Assembly: GCA_035689345.1 (NCBI GenBank)
Contig: DASSLR010000079.1
Coordinates: 1-15,065 of the forward strand
Source of the DNA: CF-118 sp035689345
GTDB lineage: Bacteria > Chloroflexota > Dormibacteria > Dormibacterales > Dormibacteraceae
Direction: 5' to 3'
Length of the DNA stretch: 15,065 nt
Shown: piece after piece, positions 7,074 through 11,830 of the stretch
Position numbering within the stretch: position 1 is the first letter of the stretch
How the letters are laid out: every line of letters starts with the position of its first letter
Notes under the pieces: model-generated
What the model was told of the DNA's origin: nothing
Database searches by the model: none
The model's input: only the letters and a program-made list of their open reading frames with translations
Position numbers and translations under genes: made by a program

Positions 7074-7082
7074 CCCGGAAGC

Positions 7083-7385
7083 ATGCTGCTGGGCGCGATT
7101 GCGGCCGGAGAGTTCGGAGCTCTGATCGGCCTGGCGGCTTCGCTGTTCACGCTGTCAGCCGGAATCGCCGGCTGGAAGGGCTGGATTGCTCTAGGCGCCT
7201 CTGCCTTGGGCGTCGCCGGCGCCGCCCTCGCGATCCGCAAGCCGCGGGTCGCCGCCGGGCTCATGCTCCTGGCCGCGATAGGCGGCTTCGTAGGTATCTC
7301 GCTGTTCTTTGTTGTGGCCGGAGTGCTGTTTCTGACCGGCGGCGTTCTCGCCTACGTGGGCGGCAGCCAGGACACGACCCACTGA
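7083..7385 (+). CDS. Small hydrophobic membrane protein of unknown function
   Basis: A 100-aa, very hydrophobic protein. About four membrane segments can be drawn: residues 4-27, 33-51, 56-74 and 75-94, joined by short turns. Two basic/Pro spots (GWKGW and RKPR) probably mark loops. The Gly/Ala-rich helices and overall size recall small DUF4064-like integral membrane proteins, but I cannot assign a family. The C-terminus is short and hydrophilic (GGSQDTTH). The gene stands 40 bp after the VOC gene with its own possible -10 hexamer and ends 30 bp before the convergent lipoprotein gene, with a hairpin between them. It is probably transcribed alone or with the VOC gene. Confidence 0.75.
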   Translation: MLLGAIAAGEFGALIGLAASLFTLSAGIAGWKGWIALGASALGVAGAALAIRKPRVAAGLMLLAAIGGFVGISLFFVVAGVLFLTGGVLAYVGGSQDTTH

Positions 7386-7397
7386 TCTTCGGCCCGG

Positions 7398-7420
7398 CGT
7401 AGGAGGTGACTTCTCCTACG
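7398..7420. terminator. Hairpin between convergent genes, possible bidirectional terminator
   Basis: CGTAGGAG (7398-7405) and CTCCTACG (7413-7420) form a perfect 8-bp stem around a 7-base loop. It lies 12 bp after the small membrane protein gene and includes the stop codon of the convergent lipoprotein gene. There is no run of T on either side, so factor-independent termination would be weak; a transcript-end stabilising hairpin is equally possible. Confidence 0.45.
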
Positions 7421-8006
7421 GTGCGGTGATAGGCGGGCTCTGGTTGTAGGTGTCGAACGTCATCGTCAGGACTGAGCTCGCGTCGGTGAACTGCAGGTAA
7501 GCGATGTAGCCATCGCTCTCGCGCACCCAGATGTCGTACGTCTTGCCAGAGTTGGTGGAGCGTGCGTGCCACGTCACAGTCCCGGCGATGGTCTCCTCGC
7601 CGACATAGGTATCGGGCGTTGTCGGTGACGAGTTGGTCGACTCGGGTGCCGAGGTCCATTTGCCGGAGTTGACACGCGAGTAATCGCGCCCGGCGACGCT
7701 TATCTCCTGGACCACCAGGGTGCGGCCACCACCGGTGGGCTGAACCGTGAGAGTCATCTCGATCGCCGAGGCAGGACTTTTTTGCAGGACGCCGTCGCCC
7801 GTGACACTCAGGCTCTGGCCTTGCACGATGAACTTGCCTGTGACCCGGAAGTGGGCGTTCTTCATCGTCGAGTTGTCGACGGCAGCGCGAACGGACTCCG
7901 CCGTCACCGGGCTGGGAGACGGAACGTTCCCGAACAGGGCGCCCCCGCAGGCGGTCGTCAGCGCCAAGAGGCCGCATGCTGCGGTTACCAGGGATTTGCG
8001 AAACAT
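7416..8006 (-). CDS. Predicted lipoprotein, possibly LppX/LprAFG-like
   Basis: A 196-aa protein beginning MFRKSLVTAACGLLALTTAC, a short basic n-region, hydrophobic core and lipobox-like ALTTAC with Cys20 as the likely lipidated residue. A Pro/Ser linker follows (GNVPSPSPV). The body has SVRAAVDNSTMKNAHFRVTG, then alternating hydrophobic beta strands ending in LQFTDASSVLTMTFDTYN. This layout resembles the LppX/LprAFG and LolA-like lipid-carrier folds, but I rate that as a guess. The ATG at 8006 puts the signal peptide at the very N-terminus; the GTG at 8027 would add seven residues before it. There is no Shine-Dalgarno sequence, but TAGGTT lies 11 bases upstream. It is a single gene, divergent from hsp20 and convergent with the small membrane protein gene. 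Confidence 0.78.
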   Translation of the reverse strand: MFRKSLVTAACGLLALTTACGGALFGNVPSPSPVTAESVRAAVDNSTMKNAHFRVTGKFIVQGQSLSVTGDGVLQKSPASAIEMTLTVQPTGGGRTLVVQEISVAGRDYSRVNSGKWTSAPESTNSSPTTPDTYVGEETIAGTVTWHARSTNSGKTYDIWVRESDGYIAYLQFTDASSVLTMTFDTYNQSPPITAP

Positions 8007-8017
8007 GCGAGAGGGGG

Positions 8018-8023
8018 AACCTA
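8018..8023 (-). promoter_or_regulatory. Candidate -10 element (TAGGTT) for the lipoprotein gene
   Basis: On the minus strand TAGGTT ends 11 bases before the ATG at 8006, the same spacing as TAAACT before the URO-D gene. No Shine-Dalgarno sequence lies between, so a near-leaderless transcript is plausible. The -35 region is not recognisable. Confidence 0.3.
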
Positions 8024-8108
8024 CCACGCGGGGGACGGATCTGAGCCCCCTTAGCGCACGGCTGGATGGCGAAGCGGGAAGACCTGTTTAGAGCCCCACG
8101 GGCCGGGG

Positions 8109-8124
8109 TAATTTCGAGTCGAAA
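8109..8124 (+). promoter_or_regulatory. Candidate hsp20 promoter -10 (TAATTT) overlapped by a 13-bp palindrome
   Basis: TAATTT at 8109-8114 is a good -10 match and would start transcription near 8121, leaving about a 50-base leader. The perfect dyad TTTCGA-G-TCGAAA (8112-8124) covers the -10 and start region, where a repressor would act. It matches neither CIRCE (HrcA) nor HAIR (HspR). A flanking CGGGCC (8099-8104) pairs with GGCCCG (8135-8140), so a nested structure is also possible. Confidence 0.4.
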
Positions 8125-8155
8125 GCGGATTTCAGGCCCGGTAAGAGGGCCCAGG

Positions 8156-8163
8156 AAGGAGGT
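8156..8163 (+). promoter_or_regulatory. Strong Shine-Dalgarno of hsp20
   Basis: AAGGAGGT lies 7 bases before the ATG at 8171, an almost perfect anti-16S match. It decides the start against the longer open frame from 8066 and predicts high translation. Confidence 0.85.
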
Positions 8164-8170
8164 TTGCAAG

Positions 8171-8641
8171 ATGGCAATCAGTCGTTGGAGCCCAGTCGGA
8201 GAGCTGGCCAGCCTGCACACCGCCATGGACAGGCTGTTCGGCGATTTCTTCGGTGGAGGCACGCTCGAGCCGGAAGTCAACGGCTCGCGGACGGCGTGGT
8301 ACCTGCCGCTCGACATAGTCGACACGGAAGGCGCTTACCAGGTCAAGGCGGCGGTCCCCGGGTTTGCGCCGGAGGAAGTGGACGTCACGTTCAACGACGG
8401 CGTCTTGAGCATCACGGCCCAGCACCGCGAGGACAAGAGCTCCCAGCAGGGCACGTATTTGCGCCGCGAGCTTCGGCTTGGGAACTACTCCCGCAGCGTG
8501 CAGCTGCCGGGTGGCATCCGGCCCGAAGCGATCAAGGCGAGCTTCGACAGCGGCATGCTGACCGTCGAGATCCCCAAGGTCGCCAAGCCCGAGCCAGTGA
8601 AGATCCAGATCAAGGCTGAGACCAAGACCGAGAAGAAATAA
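8171..8641 (+). CDS. Hsp20/alpha-crystallin family small heat shock protein
   Basis: A 156-aa protein of typical bacterial Hsp20 length. The N-terminal arm has SLHTAMDRLFGDFF (14-27). The alpha-crystallin domain spans about residues 42-138: PLDIVDTEGAYQVKAAVPGF, then EEVDVTFNDGVLSITAQ, the Arg-rich YLRRELRLGNYSRSVQLP, and the closing ASFDSGMLTVEIPK. The C-terminal tail contains the I-x-I anchor (IQI, 145-147) used for oligomer assembly, followed by a Lys-rich end. It acts as an ATP-independent holdase in the cytosol during heat or other stress. The ATG at 8171 is set by an ideal Shine-Dalgarno. The gene is monocistronic: its own promoter with a palindrome lies upstream and a strong intrinsic terminator follows 10 bp after the stop. 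Confidence 0.96.
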   Translation: MAISRWSPVGELASLHTAMDRLFGDFFGGGTLEPEVNGSRTAWYLPLDIVDTEGAYQVKAAVPGFAPEEVDVTFNDGVLSITAQHREDKSSQQGTYLRRELRLGNYSRSVQLPGGIRPEAIKASFDSGMLTVEIPKVAKPEPVKIQIKAETKTEKK

Positions 8642-8651
8642 CTTCGTCTCG

Positions 8652-8680
8652 AGAGGGCTCGCTCAGGCGAGCCCTCTTTT
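8652..8680 (+). terminator. Rho-independent terminator of hsp20
   Basis: AGAGGGCTCGC (8652-8662), loop TCAG and GCGAGCCCTCT (8667-8677) form a perfect 11-bp stem, and the stem's last T plus three more give a TTTT run to 8680. It lies 10 bp after the hsp20 stop. The minus side lacks a T tract, so it should act mainly on the + strand, isolating hsp20 from the convergent DoxX gene that ends at 8683. Confidence 0.92.
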
Positions 8681-8682
8681 GT

Positions 8683-9198
8683 TCATGCCGTTTCCGTTTT
8701 CGCGGGGACGGGTGCCGGGCCGCGGGACAAAAGCGTGGCGCTGGCGCCGCCAAGCATCGCGACGGTCACCGCGATGAGGGTCGTCGGTTCAGGGAAATGG
8801 AATCGCAGCGCGGCGTCGAGCGAGGTGCTCCCGGGCCCGATCAGGGCCAGCGCAGCGGTCGCGCCCAGGATGGAGATGTTGAACTCGTAGCCGCCCTTGC
8901 TGACCCAGAAGCCCCTGGGCCAGTGCACCAGGGCGATCGCGACGAGCATCGAGCTCGCGATCGCCGCGCACGCGAAGGGCGTGAGCAGGCCGAGCGCGAG
9001 CAGGATGCCGCCGACGAGCTCCCCGAACGCGGAGATCAGCGCCCATGCGCGTGGAGGCCGGATGCGCATTCGGGTCATGGCCTGCGTCCAGCCCGCCAGG
9101 CCCGGGCCGCCCCACCATCCGAACACCTTCTGGGCGCCGTGTCCGAAGAGAATTCCGCCGATCGCAACGCGAAGAATCAACAGACCCGCAGCAGCCAT
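8683..9198 (-). CDS. DoxX-family integral membrane protein
   Basis: A 171-aa protein with four hydrophobic helices at about residues 4-22, 52-72, 75-94 and 107-122, and a further C-terminal one near 139-158. DoxX hallmarks are ILFGHGAQKVFGWWGG (16-31), SAFGELVGGILLALGLLTP (56-74) and SKGGYEFNISILGATAALALIGPG (100-123). His20, Lys24, Glu60 and Glu105 are conserved-looking polar residues within or near membrane helices. The family is linked to thiosulfate:quinone oxidoreductase and to membrane oxidoreductase complexes in oxidative-stress defence; no specific reaction can be assigned here. The ATG at 9198 is chosen over GTG at 9207 because AGGAGG sits eight bases upstream of the ATG and the GTG would overlap it. 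It is transcribed alone and divergently from the tRNA. Confidence 0.9.
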   Translation of the reverse strand: MAAAGLLILRVAIGGILFGHGAQKVFGWWGGPGLAGWTQAMTRMRIRPPRAWALISAFGELVGGILLALGLLTPFACAAIASSMLVAIALVHWPRGFWVSKGGYEFNISILGATAALALIGPGSTSLDAALRFHFPEPTTLIAVTVAMLGGASATLLSRGPAPVPAKTETA

Positions 9199-9206
9199 CA
9201 CGGACA

Positions 9207-9212
9207 CCTCCT
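9207..9212 (-). promoter_or_regulatory. Shine-Dalgarno fixing the DoxX start
   Basis: On the minus strand AGGAGG (9212-9207) ends eight bases before the ATG at 9198. The spacing is ideal and rules against the overlapping GTG at 9207. Confidence 0.8.
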
Positions 9213-9252
9213 GTTCCGCAGAACCGCAGTCCGCGCGAACTTAGTCCCAGCC

Positions 9253-9258
9253 TAGACT
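9253..9258 (+). promoter_or_regulatory. Candidate -10 element (TAGACT) of the tRNA gene
   Basis: TAGACT, a TANNNT hexamer, ends 15 bases before the first base of the tRNA. The same CTAGACT string occurs 15 bases before the ATG at 9458. No convincing -35 box is seen. Confidence 0.4.
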
Positions 9259-9273
9259 CTTGCCTGGCGTCGC

Positions 9274-9347
9274 GGGCCCGTAGCTCAGTTGGTTAGAGCG
9301 GCTGACTCATAATCAGCTGGTCGGTGGATCGAGGCCACCCGGGCCCA
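9274..9347 (+). tRNA. tRNA with CAT anticodon: tRNA-Ile2(CAU) or elongator tRNA-Met
   Basis: A full cloverleaf is visible. The acceptor GGGCCCG (9274-9280) pairs perfectly with CGGGCCC (9340-9346), and the discriminator is A9347. The D stem is GCTC/GAGC with loop AGTTGGTTA. The anticodon stem GCTGA/TCAGC encloses loop CTCATAA, with anticodon CAT at 9308-9310. The T stem is GGTGG/CCACC with loop ATCGAGG. CCA is not encoded. It is not the initiator, since 1-72 is a G-C pair and the anticodon stem lacks the GGG/CCC run. C4-G69 and C5-G68 match E. coli tRNA-Ile2, the substrate of TilS, so Ile2 is slightly favoured. The T loop begins with A rather than the usual T at position 54. Confidence 0.93.
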
Positions 9348-9361
9348 CGCGGATCCCGCCG

Positions 9362-9373
9362 AGTGCCGGCACT
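9362..9373. repeat. 12-bp perfect palindrome, copy 1
   Basis: AGTGCCGGCACT is its own reverse complement. It lies 14 bp after the tRNA and recurs as the core of the longer palindrome at 9399-9420. The two centres are 42 bp apart, about four helical turns. It could be a protein-binding pair or a transcript-end hairpin; no T tract follows. Confidence 0.7.
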
Positions 9374-9398
9374 GGACACGGTGTGGAGCGCGTTCGAC

Positions 9399-9420
9399 AC
9401 GCGAGTGCCGGCACTCGCGT
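9399..9420. repeat. 22-bp perfect palindrome, copy 2 with extended arms
   Basis: The core AGTGCCGGCACT (9404-9415) is extended on both sides by ACGCG and CGCGT, giving a perfect 22-bp palindrome. As RNA it would fold into a 9-bp stem with a CCGG loop. It sits 16 bp upstream of the TAGACT hexamer of the 9458 gene, so it may be an operator for that gene, a terminator for the tRNA, or both. Confidence 0.75.
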
Positions 9421-9436
9421 CGAGCTTGCGGGTAGC

Positions 9437-9442
9437 TAGACT
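9437..9442 (+). promoter_or_regulatory. Candidate -10 element (TAGACT) for the 9458 gene
   Basis: TAGACT ends 15 bases before the ATG at 9458, which has no Shine-Dalgarno sequence. A start point 6-7 bases downstream would leave an mRNA leader of about 8 bases. The surrounding CTAGACT is shared with the tRNA promoter region. Confidence 0.4.
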
Positions 9443-9457
9443 TTCGCGGACTCGCCG

Positions 9458-9904
9458 ATGAAGCTCGATTGGGCAATGCTCGCCAATTACGCCGAAGTTC
9501 GAGACGGTCTCGTCTTCGTGACCGGCGGCGGCATCGACACCGTGCAGACCCCGCAGCTGCCCGCGGTCCTGAACGCGACCATCCTCGTGCGTCTCCTGCT
9601 GCACCGCACCGAGGCCAACAAGCAGCACTCGCTCGAGCTCCAGATAAATGACGAGGACGGGAACACGGTGGCCAAGGTGCAGGCCGCTGTGACGGTGCCG
9701 GTCAACCCCGAAACGCCGGTCGGATGGGACATCCCGAGCATGGTGGCTCTGAACATTCACGGCCTGCAGCTGGCGAGAGAGGGACCTTACGCGGTCGAGA
9801 TCTCCGCCGACAACGTGCACCTCCGCACCATCAACCTGCGCACGAAAATCAACCCGCTCGCGCCAGGCCCGCTGTCTCAGTCGCCGCAACAACCCGCGAA
9901 TTGA
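9458..9904 (+). CDS. Conserved hypothetical protein, DUF6941-like
   Basis: A 148-aa protein. The N-terminus MKLDWAMLANYAEVRDGLVF, followed by VTGGGIDTVQTPQLPAV, matches my memory of small proteins now filed as DUF6941 (assignment from memory, not searched). The rest alternates beta strands (TILVRLLLHRTEANKQHSLE, DEDGNTVAKVQAAVTV, PYAVEISADNVHLRTINLRT) and looks like a beta-sandwich cytosolic protein. There is no signal peptide or membrane segment. The ATG at 9458 lacks a Shine-Dalgarno sequence and has TAGACT 15 bases upstream, so the mRNA may be nearly leaderless. Two palindromes lie just upstream. Its TGA overlaps the TTG start of the DedA gene. The function is unknown. Confidence 0.8.
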   Translation: MKLDWAMLANYAEVRDGLVFVTGGGIDTVQTPQLPAVLNATILVRLLLHRTEANKQHSLELQINDEDGNTVAKVQAAVTVPVNPETPVGWDIPSMVALNIHGLQLAREGPYAVEISADNVHLRTINLRTKINPLAPGPLSQSPQQPAN

Positions 9905-10491
9905 CCGCCGCCCTCGCCAACCTCGTCTCGACCTACGGCGTGCTGGCCGTGCTCGTGCTCATGGCGTTCGAGAGCTGCGGCATTCCGTTTCCCAGCGAGG
10001 TGATCATGCCGAGTGCCGGCCTGCTCGCGGCCACCGGCCACATGAACCTGGCCGAAGCGATCCTCGCGGGCGCCGCGGGCAACCTCATCGGGTCGCTCGG
10101 GGCTTTCGCGCTGGCGGCGCGATTCGGTGAACCGTTGCTGCTCGGACCCGGCAGGTGGATCGGCATTCGCGCCCACCACCTGGAGATCGCCGACGGCTGG
10201 TTCCAGCGATGGGGGCTCTGGGCGGTCTTCTTCGGCCGCGTGCTGCCCGTCGTGCGCACCTACATTTCGTTCCCCGCGGGACTCGCGAAGGTGAGGCTCG
10301 GATGGTTTTCCATCCTGACCTTCGCCGGCGCGCTTCCCTGGTGCGCGGCGCTGGCGCTGGCCGGCTACACGCTGGGCAAGAACTATGACCGCGTCAGCGG
10401 GCCGATCCAGTACGCGGCGATCGTGATCGCCCTCGCGGTGGCCGCCATTGTCGTGATCTGGTACTTGAGGGGGCGGTCGACCGCTAGGTAA
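9901..10491 (+). CDS. DedA-family membrane protein
   Basis: A 196-aa protein of normal DedA length. Conserved segments are CGIPFPSEVIMPSAGLLA (26-43, with Glu33), GAAGNLIGSLGAFALAARFG (57-76), FFGRVLPVVRTYISFPAG (110-127, with Arg113, Pro116 and Arg119), and a C-terminal hydrophobic helix at 168-188 followed by a basic tail. DedA/DTT proteins move polyprenyl-phosphate or phospholipid headgroup carriers across the membrane and support proton-motive-force homeostasis (family knowledge). The start is TTG at 9901, overlapping the previous stop as TTGA; the next in-frame ATG at 9961 would remove much of the first membrane segment. Coupling to the DUF6941-like gene is likely. The 3' end overlaps the convergent oxidase gene by 8 bp. 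Confidence 0.9.
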   Translation: MTAALANLVSTYGVLAVLVLMAFESCGIPFPSEVIMPSAGLLAATGHMNLAEAILAGAAGNLIGSLGAFALAARFGEPLLLGPGRWIGIRAHHLEIADGWFQRWGLWAVFFGRVLPVVRTYISFPAGLAKVRLGWFSILTFAGALPWCAALALAGYTLGKNYDRVSGPIQYAAIVIALAVAAIVVIWYLRGRSTAR

Positions 10492-11584
10492 ACCGCTGCA
10501 GCGCGAAGTGCGAGATGTCGCGGCGTGTGCCGCCGTCGAGCACAAGGTCCGCGGCGATGTCGCCGACGATAGGCGCGAACTTGAAACCATGGCCAGAGCA
10601 CGCACTCAGGATCACGACTCGGGAGGATTCGGGGTGCGGGCCGATGGCGAAGTTTTGATCAGGAGTGTTCGTGTAGAGGCACACAGCGCTGCGCGTCACG
10701 TGCCGCGTGACGCCGTGCAGGTACTTCGTGACGAACAGGCGCAGCGGGTCGAGGTCGGCGTCGGTCGCGGCGCGGCGCACGCTATCGGGATCCGCCGGCT
10801 CGCCGCCATGGTGACGGGCGATCTTGATCGACTGCCCGTCGAGGCTGGGCAGGCCGTACACGTCGCCCTGGGGCGAGCCCTCGCGCAGCCACACCGGGAA
10901 TCGCTCGGGGCCGAACCAGTCGGCGCCCGACTGGATCGCGAGCCACACGAGCACCTGGCGCTCGACCTTGAGCGGAAGGAACGGCGCGAGCTCGTGCATC
11001 CACGAGCCGGTGGCGACGACGGCCGCGTCGAAAGTCTCGGCGCCGCTCGCGGTCTCAACCTCCACGCCCGTGGCTTTCGGCGTGACCCGGGTGACACGCG
11101 TGTTGCGGCGCACCTCGAGCCCCTGGATCATCGCGGACATCGTCGCCTCGAGGCGAAGGAACCCGGCCTGCGGGTCGAAGACGGCGACCTCGTTGTCGGC
11201 CACGATGTGGCCGGGATAGCGGCGGCGGAGCTCTGTGGCGTCGAGGAGGCGAATCTCGAGCCCATGCTCCCTGGCCGCGGCCTGCGACGCGATCACGGAT
11301 TCGGACTTGGCCGTGCCGAGCATCAGCAGCCCGTTGAGGGTCAGGAGCTGCTGCCTGCTCTCCGCCTCCAGCTCGCGCCACATCGGGAACGTCTCCTGCA
11401 GCAGCGGCACGTACCACGCGCCCTCGATGTACGCGGTGCGCGTGGCGCGCGACTCGCCATGCGTGGAGCCGAGGTCGTGAGGCGGAGAGAACCGGTCGAA
11501 ACACACGACCTCGGCCCCGCGCTTCTGCAGCCGCCATCCTGTGGCGGCGCCCATCGCGCCGCAGCCGATCACCGCGACCTTCAT
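10484..11584 (-). CDS. FAD-dependent N-methyl amino acid oxidase (MSOX/MTOX family)
   Basis: A 366-aa flavoprotein of the DAO superfamily, close in length to E. coli SolA (372 aa). It starts with a Rossmann motif (VAVIGCGAMGAATG, 3-16), followed by GSTHGESRATR (39-49), the family flavin-contact motif. Lys254 and His258 match the active-site Lys/His spacing of monomeric sarcosine oxidase. Cys302 in CLYTNTPD matches the cysteine that binds FAD covalently. SGHGFKFAP (330-338) is the C-terminal family motif. Expected chemistry is oxidation of a secondary amine such as sarcosine, N-methyltryptophan or pipecolate with oxygen, releasing H2O2; the substrate cannot be read from sequence. The ATG at 11584 abuts the stop of the lipoyl-domain gene (TAG-ATG), so co-translation is likely. 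It could also be called solA-like, but I leave the symbol empty. Confidence 0.9.
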   Translation of the reverse strand: MKVAVIGCGAMGAATGWRLQKRGAEVVCFDRFSPPHDLGSTHGESRATRTAYIEGAWYVPLLQETFPMWRELEAESRQQLLTLNGLLMLGTAKSESVIASQAAAREHGLEIRLLDATELRRRYPGHIVADNEVAVFDPQAGFLRLEATMSAMIQGLEVRRNTRVTRVTPKATGVEVETASGAETFDAAVVATGSWMHELAPFLPLKVERQVLVWLAIQSGADWFGPERFPVWLREGSPQGDVYGLPSLDGQSIKIARHHGGEPADPDSVRRAATDADLDPLRLFVTKYLHGVTRHVTRSAVCLYTNTPDQNFAIGPHPESSRVVILSACSGHGFKFAPIVGDIAADLVLDGGTRRDISHFALQRFT

Positions 11585-11815
11585 CTATTCCGGCGTCACC
11601 GTGGCGATGGGCTGGCCGGCCTTGACCGGGTCGCCTTCGCCGACCAGCAGCTCCTCGACCGTGCCCGCGATGGGTGATGGAATCTCTGCGTTCACCTTGT
11701 CGGTGCGCGCCTCGACGATGGTCTCGCCCTCGTCGACGTGGTCACCTTTCTTCTTGGTCCACGCGCCGATGACGATGTCCTCGGCGCCCTGCAGGTCCGG
11801 CATCAGGATCTCCAC
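11585..11815 (-). CDS. Free-standing lipoyl-domain protein
   Basis: A 76-aa protein consisting only of a biotinyl/lipoyl attachment domain: MEILMPDLQ at the start, EARTDKVNAEIPSP (35-48) with Lys40 as the lipoylated lysine, and GTVEELLVGEGDPVKAGQPIA (51-71). TDK rather than AMKM points to lipoate, not biotin. In 2-oxoacid dehydrogenase E2 proteins this domain is followed by a linker, an E1/E3-binding domain and the acyltransferase; all are absent here and the gene ends cleanly with TAG directly before the oxidase ATG. The GTG at 11815 has GGAGA nine bases upstream and follows the ABC-F stop by 15 bp. It could shuttle acyl, aminomethyl or redox equivalents for enzymes encoded elsewhere; a role with the neighbouring oxidase is only a guess. 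Confidence 0.85.
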   Translation of the reverse strand: MEILMPDLQGAEDIVIGAWTKKKGDHVDEGETIVEARTDKVNAEIPSPIAGTVEELLVGEGDPVKAGQPIATVTPE

Positions 11816-11830
11816 GAGACAGATTCTCCG

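Noticed and set aside
8041..8060. CIRCE-like TTAGC near hsp20
   Set aside because: Only TTAGCGC is present, with no matching GCTAA arm at the right spacing, so it is not a HrcA site.
10011..10020. Third copy of GAGTGCCGGC inside the DedA gene
   Set aside because: Only half of the palindrome is present and it encodes conserved DedA residues (PSAG), so chance is the simplest explanation.
10508..11677. A 389-codon open frame antisense to the oxidase gene
   Set aside because: Shadow frame with Arg/Ala/Val/His bias; the opposite strand encodes a full oxidase with all motifs.
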